From Lachnospiraceae bacterium (lineage in GTDB: Bacteria > Bacillota > Clostridia > Lachnospirales > Lachnospiraceae): a stretch of 39,049 bases of DNA. Each line of letters begins with the position of its first letter. The stretch's first letter is position 1. Below the pieces are notes generated by a model. The model was given only the letters and a program-made list of their open reading frames with translations, made no database searches and was not told the DNA's origin. Position numbers and translations under genes: made by a program. The stretch lies in contig JAFWDI010000005.1 in the NCBI GenBank assembly GCA_017513125.1, positions 1 to 39,049 of the forward strand, read 5' to 3'. Below, in pieces: positions 1-7,891 of the stretch.

Positions 1-588
1 AAACGCGCGGTAGACCGTATACCGACCGCGCTCCACGATCCGCGTCGCAATGATCCTCGGTACCGTCACGACGCCGCTGCGCGGTACCGTTTCCATGCCG
101 CCCGGCGAATATACGATCTCCCCGATCACACGGCCTTCCGACCCGGCCTGCCCGGTTCCGGGCATATCATCCGCATCATCGAACAGGTCGTCGGCATCGT
201 CATCGAACAGGTCTTCCGAATCGATATCATCCGGTTCCGTGATCTCACCGTAACGGTATCCGAAGAGCCTGCCGAGCATAAAATACTCCGACCGTTCGGC
301 GCCGACCGTAAGAAACGAACTCTCATCCGTCATGACGATCACGCTCATGCCGTACTCTTCCGTGAGTTCGTTCAGTCCGCTGCGCAGCGTGCCGTTTCCG
401 GTATCCTCGAGCAGTATCCCCATCTCCGTGTATGCCGCGTCGATCGCCCGGATCTGCTGCGCATTATAAAAGCGTTCGAGAAACAGGCGGTTCACGATCA
501 GGATCGCCGCCAGGCTGGCCACGAGTATCGCGGTAAACACGAGCGCGTAGCGTACTCTTATGGATGATCTGAACTGTTTATCCTTCAT
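1..588 (-). CDS. Sensor histidine kinase, N-terminal part (cut by window edge)
   Basis: The frame stays open for 196 codons from an ATG at 588 to the window edge, so only the sensor half is visible. The start overlaps the last 11 bases of the response-regulator gene, the usual translational coupling of a two-component pair. Residues about 14-37 form one hydrophobic membrane segment after a short basic N-terminus. The rest of the visible part should be the extracytoplasmic sensor, and residues 118-141 are extremely acidic, with the pattern DLFDD-x-AD occurring twice. HAMP, dimerisation and ATPase domains would lie beyond base 1 and cannot be seen. Kinase identity is therefore inferred from position and topology. 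The ligand is unknown; the acidic segment could bind cations or cationic peptides, but that is speculation. Confidence 0.8.
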   Translation of the reverse strand, partial: MKDKQFRSSIRVRYALVFTAILVASLAAILIVNRLFLERFYNAQQIRAIDAAYTEMGILLEDTGNGTLRSGLNELTEEYGMSVIVMTDESSFLTVGAERSEYFMLGRLFGYRYGEITEPDDIDSEDLFDDDADDLFDDADDMPGTGQAGSEGRVIGEIVYSPGGMETVPRSGVVTVPRIIATRIVERGRYTVYRAF

Positions 589-1279
589 CCGTATCCTTGT
601 CGGCGGGCCGGTCGTCGAACTTATATCCCATCCGCCAGATGGTCCTGATATAATCTCCGCGGTCACCGAGTTTTCCCCGCAGTTTCTTAATATGTGTGTC
701 GATGGTCCGCGCGTCGCCGAAATAGTCGTAATCCCAGACATTGTTCAGGATCTTTTCCCTGGACAGGGCGATGCCCCGGTTCTCCATCAGGTAAGCCAGC
801 AGCTCGAATTCCTTAAAGCTCAGATCGACCGGCTTCCCGTCGACCGTCACTTCATGCGCGGACTTATCCAGCGTGATGCCCTCCGCGGTCAGCAGCTCCT
901 GCTTATCCGCGCCGGAGCGGCGCAGCAGTGCTTCGACGCGGGCCACCAGGATCTTCGGGCTGAACGGCTTGGAGATGTACTCATCGGCGCCGCAGCCGAA
1001 ACCGGTCAGTTCGTCGCGTTCGGCGGTACGGGCTGTCAGCATAACGACCGGGACCTTCGAATATTCGCGGATCGTCCTGCAGACCTCAAACCCGTCCATC
1101 AGCGGCATCATCACGTCCAGAATGACCAGACCGAACCCGCCGGTCCCGAAAAAGAGATCGACCGCCTGCTCCCCGTCTTCCGCCTCGGTCACATCATAAC
1201 CGGCCGCGGTCAGGAAATCGCAGATCAGTTTCCGCATCCGGGCTTCGTCGTCGGCTACCAGGATCTTCGTTTTCGCCAT
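578..1279 (-). CDS. OmpR/PhoB-family response regulator
   Basis: This 233-residue protein is a receiver domain followed by a winged-helix DNA-binding domain. In the receiver, D10-D11 form the acidic pocket, D55 (in LVILD) is the phospho-acceptor, and T82 and K104 complete the active site. The C-terminal half (about 135-225) carries the OmpR-type signature with LSFKEFELLAYL and the ending RTIWRMGYKF. An ATG six bases upstream, at 1285, is possible. However, GGAGG lies seven bases before the ATG at 1279 and only one base before the earlier one, so 1279 is preferred. The downstream kinase gene overlaps it by 11 bases and is its presumed partner. Regulated genes cannot be deduced from the sequence. 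Confidence 0.95.
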   Translation of the reverse strand: MAKTKILVADDEARMRKLICDFLTAAGYDVTEAEDGEQAVDLFFGTGGFGLVILDVMMPLMDGFEVCRTIREYSKVPVVMLTARTAERDELTGFGCGADEYISKPFSPKILVARVEALLRRSGADKQELLTAEGITLDKSAHEVTVDGKPVDLSFKEFELLAYLMENRGIALSREKILNNVWDYDYFGDARTIDTHIKKLRGKLGDRGDYIRTIWRMGYKFDDRPADKDTDEG

Positions 1280-1340
1280 AAGCATACCTCCGAAACGTGA
1301 CGGATCCGTGAACGCCCTCGCTTCTGTCGTTCAGGGGTTC

Positions 1341-1378
1341 AAAAATCACTTACAGCCCGGAAAAGCCCGGACTGTAAG
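1341..1378 (-). terminator. Rho-independent terminator after the DUF5662-like gene
   Basis: Bases 1349-1378 form a hairpin: seven outer pairs (CTTACAG/CTGTAAG), one C-A mismatch, four inner CCGG pairs and a six-base loop. On the minus strand it is followed by TGATTTTTG. It lies just past the stop codon at 1385 and separates the leuS-side genes from the two-component pair. Confidence 0.7.
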
Positions 1379-1384
1379 CGGTGC

Positions 1385-1942
1385 TCAATGTGTCAGCCAG
1401 CGGTACTTACCCCGCAGATACACTTTCCGGATATAGCGGAAAGCGTAATCTTCACCCTTAACGGCCACCATCTTAAGGAGAAATCCCAGTTCCTTCGCAG
1501 TCTGCTCGTGCATGATCCGCGAACCCTTCAGCGGTGCACGTTTAAAATAGGCGTAGGCACAGCTGTCGTCGTATTCGTCTCCCTTATACACCTTTGAGGC
1601 GGCCACACGGTCCGCGACCATCTCTGCCACATAGCGGCGCGGCATCCTGACCGGGGCGTAAGTGCCGGGCTGCTCCAGAGAAAGATCGGTCCAGTATTCG
1701 AAGTGATGGCGGTTCCGGCCCTTATGATGCAGCCACGCGGTGGAGAAGCCGAGGTCTTCGCGCTCGGCATTGTTCGGGCTCATGTAGCCGCGGTAGTACT
1801 TGCACCCCGGGATGAACTCCCACGGCGAGTACTTCGACAGATCATGCGTAAGCCCCTGCAGATAAAGGCCCATCTTAAAGCAGTGGACCATCACCAGAAA
1901 CCGGTGCTTCGATATCGTTTTCAGATGTCCGAAAACATTCAT
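1385..1942 (-). CDS. DUF5662-like protein
   Basis: This 185-residue soluble protein resembles the DUF5662 family found in Firmicutes and their phages; no reaction is established for it. It is rich in potential metal ligands: H33-D34 in LTHDLSKYSP, then two pairs, H72-H73 and H79-H80, in HHKGRNRHH. The H...HD...H spacing recalls HD-type phosphohydrolases, but that is only a resemblance. There is no signal peptide or membrane segment. The gene lies 8 bases downstream of leuS on the same strand and ends at a terminator, so it is probably the last gene of the leuS transcript. The family name rests on recall of its motifs, not on a search. Confidence 0.7.
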   Translation of the reverse strand: MNVFGHLKTISKHRFLVMVHCFKMGLYLQGLTHDLSKYSPWEFIPGCKYYRGYMSPNNAEREDLGFSTAWLHHKGRNRHHFEYWTDLSLEQPGTYAPVRMPRRYVAEMVADRVAASKVYKGDEYDDSCAYAYFKRAPLKGSRIMHEQTAKELGFLLKMVAVKGEDYAFRYIRKVYLRGKYRWLTH

Positions 1943-1950
1943 AGACGCGA

Positions 1951-4359
1951 TCAGCCCTTCACTACAATATTCACGATCTTTCCGGGCACGTAGATCTCCT
2001 TCACGATCGTTCCGGTCAGTCTCGAAGCGACAGCGTCCTTCGCGGCCGCGATCGCTTCGTCTTTCGAAGCTTCCGCGGAGATCTCGATGACAGAGCGGGT
2101 CTTTCCGTTCACCTGCACAGCGATCTCGACCAGATCGTCCGCCAGCTTCGACTCATCATAAGTCGGCCAGGCGTGATCGTAAATGCAGTCGTCGTGTCCC
2201 AGGCGCTCCCAGATCTCCGCGCAGATGTGCGGCGCGAACGGGGCGAGCATCAGGCACATCGTGCCGATCGTCTCTTTATCGATGCCGCCGGTCTTCTTCG
2301 CGAGATCGATGAATTTATTATTATACTCCATGAATCCGCTGATCACGGTGTTCAGATAGAACCCGTCGAAGCGGTTCGTGATGTCGTAAGTCATCTTATG
2401 GATGAGCTTTTCCATCTCCGGCGTCCGGGCGACGTCCGCCTCGATGCTGTCGCAGGCCAGCGTCCAGAAGCGCGACAGATATCTGCGCACGCCGTCAATG
2501 CCGCGGTCGTTCCACGCCGACTCCTGTTCCGGCGGTCCGACGAACAGCTCATACATGCGAAGCGAGTCGCAGCCATAGTCGCGGATCAGATCATCCGGGG
2601 AAATGACATTTCCCTTCGACTTCGACATCTTAATGCCGTTCTCGCCGGTGATCATGCCCTGGTTAAACAGCTTCTTGAACGGCTCCTGGAAATCCACGAC
2701 TCCGATGTCGTAGAGGAACTTCGTGTAGAAGCGCGAATACAGCAGGTGAAGGACCGCGTGTTCGACGCCGCCGATATACATATCGACAGGAAGGTATTTG
2801 TCCGCGATCTCTCGGTCTACGAGCGCCTCGTCATTATGCGGATCCACATAGCGCAGATAATACCAGGACGAGCCGGCCCACTGAGGCATCGTGTTCGTCT
2901 CGCGCTTCGCGGGGCCGCCGCACTGCGGGCAGGTCGTGTTCACCCAGTCTTCGATTGCGGCCAGCGGCGATTCACCGGTGCCGGTCGGCTGGTAGCTTTC
3001 GACGTCGGGAAGCAGCACGGGAAGCTGGTCCTCGGGGACCGCCACACAGCCGCACTTCTCGCAGTGTACGATCGGAATAGGCTCTCCCCAGTAGCGCTGG
3101 CGCGCGAAGACCCAGTCGCGGAGCTTGAAGTTCTTCTGTTTCCGGCCGATGCCCTTCTCCTCGAGAATGTGAGGAGCCTTCTGCTTCAGGTCGTCCGAGT
3201 CCATGCCGTTCCAGTCGCCGGAATTAATGACCTTACCAGTGCCGATATAGGCCTCGGTCAGTTCGTGTTCCTCACCGTCCGGAGAGATGACCGGAATGAT
3301 CTCCAGACCGAACTTCTTCGCGAAATCGAAGTCGCGCTCGTCATGCGCGGGCACGCACATGATCACGCCGGTGCCATAGTCGGAAAGCACGTAGTCGGAA
3401 AGCCAGATCGGAATCTTCTTCCCGTTCAGCGGGTTCACCGCGTAACGGCCGGTAAAGACGCCGGTCTTCTCCTTATCCTGCATGCGGTCGACCGAAGACC
3501 GCATCGACGTCGCTTCGATGTAGGCGTCGACGGCCTCCCTCTGCTCCGGAGTCGCGAGTTCACCCGCCAGTTTCAGTTCGGGAGCCATGACCATGAAGGT
3601 CGCGCCGTAAAGCGTATCCGGCCGTGTCGTGTAGACCGTGAGGACCTCGTCCATGCCGTCCACATGAAACTCGACTTCCGCACCGTAAGACCGGCCGATC
3701 CAGTCGGACTGCATCTTAATGACCTTCTCCGGCCAGTCCAGCAGCTGGAGGTCGTCCAGCAGGCGGTCCGCATACGCCGTGATCTTCAGCATCCACTGGC
3801 GCATGTTCCGCTTCGTGACGGGGCTTCCGCAGCGCTCGCAGCGGCCGCCGACCACGTCCTCGTTCGAGATACCGGTCTGGCAGGAAGGACACCAGTTGAT
3901 GGGCATCTCCTTCTCATAGGCGAGGCCCTTCTTAAACATCTGCACGAAGATCCACTGCGTCCACTTATAGAACGAAGGATCGGTCGTGTTCACCTCGCGG
4001 TCCCAGTCATAGAGATCCGAGATCTGGCTGATCTGCTCCTTAATATGCGCGACGTTCTCCGCGGTCGTCACAGCAGGATGGCGGCCGGTCTTGATCGCGT
4101 AGTTCTCCGCAGGCGAACCGAACGCGTCCCATCCCATCGGATGGATCACGTGATACCCCTGCATCAGCTTATAGCGGCTCCAGGCGTCACTGATCACGTA
4201 GCCGCGCCAATGTCCGACATGCAGTCCGTTTCCCGAAGGATACGGGAACATGTCCAGGCAGTAATACTTTTCTTTCGACTCGTCGGTGTTGATGGGGTGC
4301 TCTTTCCAGTAAGCGTTCCATTTATTCTCGATCTCAGTGTGGTTATAGGGAACAGCCAT
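1951..4359 (-). CDS. leuS: Leucyl-tRNA synthetase
   Basis: This 802-residue class I synthetase charges tRNA-Leu with leucine in the cytoplasm. The HIGH motif appears as HVGH (47-50) and KMSKS is at 577-581. A zinc site is formed by C157/C160 and C174/C177 (CPSC...CERC). A further Cys-rich segment (CEKCGC...CPQC) is seen in the middle of the protein. Length and order (catalytic core, editing insert, anticodon and C-terminal domains) match bacterial LeuRS. GGAGG stands six bases before the ATG. Firmicute leuS genes are often controlled by a T-box leader. I found no T-box signature in the 131 bases upstream, only a GC-rich inverted repeat, so control by another route or from an upstream promoter is likely. 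Confidence 0.98.
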   Translation of the reverse strand: MAVPYNHTEIENKWNAYWKEHPINTDESKEKYYCLDMFPYPSGNGLHVGHWRGYVISDAWSRYKLMQGYHVIHPMGWDAFGSPAENYAIKTGRHPAVTTAENVAHIKEQISQISDLYDWDREVNTTDPSFYKWTQWIFVQMFKKGLAYEKEMPINWCPSCQTGISNEDVVGGRCERCGSPVTKRNMRQWMLKITAYADRLLDDLQLLDWPEKVIKMQSDWIGRSYGAEVEFHVDGMDEVLTVYTTRPDTLYGATFMVMAPELKLAGELATPEQREAVDAYIEATSMRSSVDRMQDKEKTGVFTGRYAVNPLNGKKIPIWLSDYVLSDYGTGVIMCVPAHDERDFDFAKKFGLEIIPVISPDGEEHELTEAYIGTGKVINSGDWNGMDSDDLKQKAPHILEEKGIGRKQKNFKLRDWVFARQRYWGEPIPIVHCEKCGCVAVPEDQLPVLLPDVESYQPTGTGESPLAAIEDWVNTTCPQCGGPAKRETNTMPQWAGSSWYYLRYVDPHNDEALVDREIADKYLPVDMYIGGVEHAVLHLLYSRFYTKFLYDIGVVDFQEPFKKLFNQGMITGENGIKMSKSKGNVISPDDLIRDYGCDSLRMYELFVGPPEQESAWNDRGIDGVRRYLSRFWTLACDSIEADVARTPEMEKLIHKMTYDITNRFDGFYLNTVISGFMEYNNKFIDLAKKTGGIDKETIGTMCLMLAPFAPHICAEIWERLGHDDCIYDHAWPTYDESKLADDLVEIAVQVNGKTRSVIEISAEASKDEAIAAAKDAVASRLTGTIVKEIYVPGKIVNIVVKG

Positions 4360-4380
4360 GCTATGCCTCCGTAGGGTAAT

Positions 4381-4426
4381 CGCCCCCTGAAGGGATCACC
4401 GTTTCCGGCACTCCTTTCCGGGGGCG
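4381..4426 (-). promoter_or_regulatory. Inverted repeat in the leuS leader
   Basis: CGCCCCC at 4381-4387 and GGGGGCG at 4420-4426 are perfect complements flanking a 32-base loop, just before the leuS ribosome-binding site. No T run follows, so it is not a simple terminator. It could affect translation initiation of leuS or be fortuitous in GC-rich DNA. The rest of the gap (4427-4490) holds a short TCAC/GTGA hairpin near the end of the EF-G-like gene and no convincing promoter. Confidence 0.3.
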
Positions 4427-4490
4427 AAGCAATGTACTTATCATGACGCGGTCAACGTCCCTGTCACGGGGCCGTGATCCGCGCGGACGA

Positions 4491-6530
4491 TCACTCGTCC
4501 TCGTCGGCTTCCTTCGCGTCCATCTCTCTCTGCTGGACGTCGGCAGGCGCCTGCTCATAGCGCGCGAACTCATACGAGAACTCGCCGATACCGCCGGTCA
4601 TCGAACGCAGGTCGGTCGTATAACCGAACAGCTCGGACATCGGAACGTCGGCCAGAAGCTCCTGCTTTCCGCCTTCCAGCGGGTTCATGCCGAGCACTCT
4701 GCCGCGGCGCTTATTCAGATCGCCCATGACGTCGCCGGTGAAGTCGTTCGGAACCACGACTCTCAGGGAAGCGACCGGCTCGAGAAGGACCGGGTTCGCC
4801 TGCATGATGCCGGCCTTAAACGACTTGATCGCGGCCATCTTGAATGCCATTTCGTTCGAGTCGACCGGGTGATACTTACCGTCGGTAAGGGTCGCTTTCA
4901 CGCCGAACACGGGATAGCCGGCCAGAGGTCCCTTCTGAACGGACTCGGCCACGCCCTTCTCGACGGCGGGGAAGAAGTTCTTCGGCACGGAACCGCCGAC
5001 GACTCTCTCCTCGAAGACGTAAGGCGTATCCAGATCGCCCGAGGGCTCGAAGTCCATGAAGACTTCGCCGAACTGACCGGAACCGCCGGACTGTTTCTTA
5101 TGACGGCCCTGGATGCCCTCGGCCTTCTTCTTAATGGTCTCGTGATAGGCGATGCGCGGCTTCGTGAGCTCCATCTCCACCTTATTACGCGCGAGGACCT
5201 TCGACACGACCGTGTCGAGCTGCTGGTCGCCGATGCCGTAGATCAGGGTCTGATGCGTCTCGGAGTCATTCACCAGCTTAATGGTGCGGTCCTCATCAGC
5301 GATGCGGTTCAGAGCGGTCGAAAGCTTATCGACGTCGCCCTTGTTCTTCGCGGAGTACGCCATGTAAAGGTAAGGCGTGGAGATCGCGGGGCCTTCGTAG
5401 GTCACGGGCGAAGCCTTCGTGCAGAGCGTGTCGCCGGTCGTGGCATTGCTCAGTTTTGAGATCGCTCCGATGTCGCCGGCATGAAGCTCGGTCACCTCGA
5501 TCTGCTCTTTACCGCGCAGAATGTACAGGCGGGAGATGCGCTCTTCAGTCTCTTTATTCGCGTTAAACAGCGTCGCGTCGTTCTTCAGGACGCCGGTCTT
5601 CACCTTCACGAAGGAATACTTTCCGAGGAAAGGATCGACCAGGGTCTTAAAGATGTGCGCGCTCATCGGCTTCGCGTCGTCATACTCATCATCCGGAGCG
5701 GGCAGGAAGTCCACGATCACGTCGAGCAGCGTGGAAACGCCGTAGCAGTCGGTCGGAACGCCGAGCATGACCGGAACGACGGAACCGTCCTTCACATCCT
5801 GGAACAGCGCGCCGGCGATCTCTTCGGGCGTAAACACCTCGCCGTCGAAGAAGCGGTCCATGAGCTCTTCCGAAGTCTCCGCGACAGCTTCCTGGAGAGC
5901 ATTCTCGCACTCCTCGAAGTTCGACTGCAGATAATCGGGAATCGCGCAGTCTTCCTTCTCTCCCTTCTTACCGGTGAACTTTACGCCCTTCTGAAGGATC
6001 AGGTTCACGTATCCGACCAGCTTCTCGTCCTCACGGATCGCCAGCTCGAACGGAGTGACCTTGGAACCGTAGCGCTCCTGAAGCGCCTCGACGATTCCTC
6101 TGTAGCTCGAGTTCGGGTCATCCAGGTTCGTGACGAAGAAGATGCGCGGAATGCCGTTCTTCTCGCACAGATCCCACGCCTTCTGCACGCCGACCTGCAC
6201 ACCGGCCTTGCCGTTCACGACGATGATGGCCGCGTCCGCAGCGCAGGCGGCTTCCTCGGTCTCGCCCACGAAGTCGAAATAGCCGGGAGTATCCAGAATG
6301 TTGATCTTGCAGTCTCTGTACTCGATCGGAATCATCGTCGTGCCGATCGAAAACCCTCTCTTCTGCTCTTCCTTATCGAAGTCGCTGATCGTGTTTCCGT
6401 CCGTGACCTTTCCCTGACGGGTGGTGATACCGGTCAGATAGGCCAGGGACTCCGCCAGCGTGGTCTTTCCGGAACTGCCGTGTCCGAACAGTGCGACATT
6501 TCTGACATGAGCCTTGTCATAAACCTTCAT
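4491..6530 (-). CDS. fusA: EF-G-like translational GTPase (EF-G-2 type)
   Basis: This 679-residue protein has the full EF-G domain order: GTPase domain, beta-barrel and the C-terminal domains III-V. The P-loop GHGSSGKT is at 16-23. Three motifs differ from canonical EF-G. G2 reads RGFSI with S61 in place of the usual Thr. G3 reads DTPGYFDF, so Y84 replaces the catalytic His. G4 reads TNLD (134-137) instead of NKxD. A Tyr after DTPG is known in the EF-G-2 group of actinobacteria and Thermus, whose role is poorly defined, so this is probably a paralogue rather than the main translocase. The start at 6530 has AAGGAG at good spacing; an in-frame ATG at 6731 would place the promoter inside the gene. 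It is transcribed alone, divergent from tyrA. Confidence 0.9.
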   Translation of the reverse strand: MKVYDKAHVRNVALFGHGSSGKTTLAESLAYLTGITTRQGKVTDGNTISDFDKEEQKRGFSIGTTMIPIEYRDCKINILDTPGYFDFVGETEEAACAADAAIIVVNGKAGVQVGVQKAWDLCEKNGIPRIFFVTNLDDPNSSYRGIVEALQERYGSKVTPFELAIREDEKLVGYVNLILQKGVKFTGKKGEKEDCAIPDYLQSNFEECENALQEAVAETSEELMDRFFDGEVFTPEEIAGALFQDVKDGSVVPVMLGVPTDCYGVSTLLDVIVDFLPAPDDEYDDAKPMSAHIFKTLVDPFLGKYSFVKVKTGVLKNDATLFNANKETEERISRLYILRGKEQIEVTELHAGDIGAISKLSNATTGDTLCTKASPVTYEGPAISTPYLYMAYSAKNKGDVDKLSTALNRIADEDRTIKLVNDSETHQTLIYGIGDQQLDTVVSKVLARNKVEMELTKPRIAYHETIKKKAEGIQGRHKKQSGGSGQFGEVFMDFEPSGDLDTPYVFEERVVGGSVPKNFFPAVEKGVAESVQKGPLAGYPVFGVKATLTDGKYHPVDSNEMAFKMAAIKSFKAGIMQANPVLLEPVASLRVVVPNDFTGDVMGDLNKRRGRVLGMNPLEGGKQELLADVPMSELFGYTTDLRSMTGGIGEFSYEFARYEQAPADVQQREMDAKEADEDE

Positions 6531-6639
6531 TCTGTTACTCTCCTTCTGATAATTATTTTCAGGGCCCGACGGGGGCATAAGATCGATACGGGCGGAAGCC
6601 GCTGCGGGAAAGCGCCGGCAAAAGTCCGCAAACAAAAAT

Positions 6640-6668
6640 ATTCTAAAGTATTTTATAGAAAACTGCAA
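6640..6668 (-). promoter_or_regulatory. Promoter of the EF-G-like gene
   Basis: On the minus strand TTGCAG (6668-6663) is followed after exactly 17 bases by TAGAAT (6645-6640), in a local AT-rich patch. Transcription would begin near 6633, giving a leader of about 100 bases before the ATG at 6530. It also supports the shorter start of that gene. Confidence 0.65.
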
Positions 6669-6683
6669 CAATAAATCCGGCAC

Positions 6684-6719
6684 TTTAACAGTTTGACACG
6701 TTAAAGTGTCAATGTTAAA
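6684..6719. promoter_or_regulatory. Large palindrome over the tyrA promoter (candidate operator)
   Basis: TTTAACA (6684-6690) and TGTTAAA (6713-6719) are inverted copies. Inside them TTGACAC (6693-6699) and GTGTCAA (6706-6712) are also inverted copies around the six-base centre GTTAAA. A third pair, CACTTTAAC (6681-6689) and GTTAAAGTG (6700-6708), overlaps them. The palindrome covers the -35 box and spacer and reaches into the -10 box of the tyrA promoter, the expected place for a dimeric repressor. The binding protein is unknown. Confidence 0.55.
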
Positions 6720-6721
6720 AT
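6693..6721 (+). promoter_or_regulatory. Promoter of tyrA-aroA
   Basis: A consensus -35 box TTGACA (6693-6698) is followed after 17 bases by TAAAAT (6716-6721). Transcription would start near 6728, about 50 bases before the tyrA start. This is among the closest matches to the vegetative consensus in the window. Confidence 0.8.
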
Positions 6722-6779
6722 GAGACAGCATTCATCTCACGCCGCAACTGTATGAAAAGCTGTTTGAAAGGACATACAC

Positions 6780-7877
6780 ATGCTCAGCAATACCGCAGGT
6801 ATCATCGGACTGGGACTCATCGGAGGCTCCCTCGCCAAAAGTATTAAGAAACAGGATCCCGACTGCCGGATCACCGCTTACGACACCGACCGCGCCTCTC
6901 TGCTTCAGGCTCAGCTGGCCGGCGATATCGACGCGATCGCGGAGGAGATCGACGATGCTTTCGCGGACTGCGACATCATCTTCCTCTGCGCACCGGTCAG
7001 CGTTAATCTGAAGTACATGGAACTCGTAAAGCCATATCTGAAGGATGACGCGATCCTGACCGACGTCGGCAGCACGAAGACCGGCATCATGGAGCGTGCT
7101 GCGGAACTCGGACTGCAGAAGTATTTCATCGGCGGACACCCGATGGCGGGTTCCGAGCGCTCCGGATACGCGAACGCGAGCGATCTGCTGTTCGAGAACG
7201 CGTTTTACATCATTACGCCGTTCCAGGAGACGCACGCGAAAAAGCAGCTGCGGCTGATCGAGTTCGTGCACCGGATTCCGGCATTGCCCATGGTCATGGA
7301 AGCCGAGGAACACGACCGCACGGTCGCCACGGTGAGCCATATCCCGCACATCATCGCGTTCGCCCTGGTGAACCTGCTGCGCGATTCGGACGATCTCGAA
7401 GGGACCATGCGCAGGATCGCCGCAGGCGGTTTCAAGGACATCACGCGGATCGCGAACTCCTCACCCGAGATGTGGGAGGCGATCTGCATGGAGAACCGTC
7501 CCGCGATCGAGCATGTGCTGGACGATTTCGAAAGGGAGCTGGACGCGCTTCGCGGGCTGATAGCAAACGGCGACCGCGAGGGTCTGTACAACTCGATCCG
7601 CAAGAGCGGCGATTTCCGGAACAGCCTGGACGACCGCTCTGCTGGAGCCATCCAGCGCGAATACGCGCTGACGCTGGACATCCCCGACGTCGCGGGTTCG
7701 ATCGCCGGCGTGCTGAACATTCTGGCGGTCCACCGCGTAAATATCAAAAACCTCGGGATCCTGCATAACCGCGAGAACGGCGAAGCGATCCTGAAGATCG
7801 ACTTTTACAATGAAAATTCGCTGGTGAAAGCCGCCGACGTCCTTGAAAGAAACGATTACCGCGTCTACCGCAAATGA
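6780..7877 (+). CDS. tyrA: Prephenate dehydrogenase with C-terminal ACT domain
   Basis: This 365-residue enzyme oxidises and decarboxylates prephenate to 4-hydroxyphenylpyruvate with NAD(P)+, the committed step to tyrosine. The N-terminal Rossmann motif is GLGLIGGS (10-17). The catalytic His is H120 in GGHPMAGSE. Residues about 295-365 form an ACT domain (starting TLDIPDVAG), which in this family usually senses tyrosine. GAAAGGA lies seven bases before the ATG. Its stop is 14 bases from the aroA start, so the two shikimate-pathway genes are co-transcribed from the promoter at 6693. Feedback inhibition by tyrosine is inferred from the ACT domain, not shown by the sequence. Confidence 0.96.
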   Translation: MLSNTAGIIGLGLIGGSLAKSIKKQDPDCRITAYDTDRASLLQAQLAGDIDAIAEEIDDAFADCDIIFLCAPVSVNLKYMELVKPYLKDDAILTDVGSTKTGIMERAAELGLQKYFIGGHPMAGSERSGYANASDLLFENAFYIITPFQETHAKKQLRLIEFVHRIPALPMVMEAEEHDRTVATVSHIPHIIAFALVNLLRDSDDLEGTMRRIAAGGFKDITRIANSSPEMWEAICMENRPAIEHVLDDFERELDALRGLIANGDREGLYNSIRKSGDFRNSLDDRSAGAIQREYALTLDIPDVAGSIAGVLNILAVHRVNIKNLGILHNRENGEAILKIDFYNENSLVKAADVLERNDYRVYRK

Positions 7878-7891
7878 TGAAGGGACATTGC

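Noticed and set aside
2173..4374. A 733-codon open frame on the plus strand opposite leuS
   Set aside because: It mirrors leuS codon for codon, has no ribosome-binding site and no recognisable domain; long antisense frames are expected where codons are rich in G and C at the third position.
4360..4490. A T-box leader upstream of leuS
   Set aside because: Expected for a Firmicute leuS, but no GGGTGG-type antiterminator sequence, specifier loop or terminator hairpin with a T run was found.
6531..6731. An N-terminally extended form of the EF-G-like protein starting at 6731
   Set aside because: The added 67 residues are unlike EF-G, cover a good promoter, and the ATG at 6530 has a strong ribosome-binding site.
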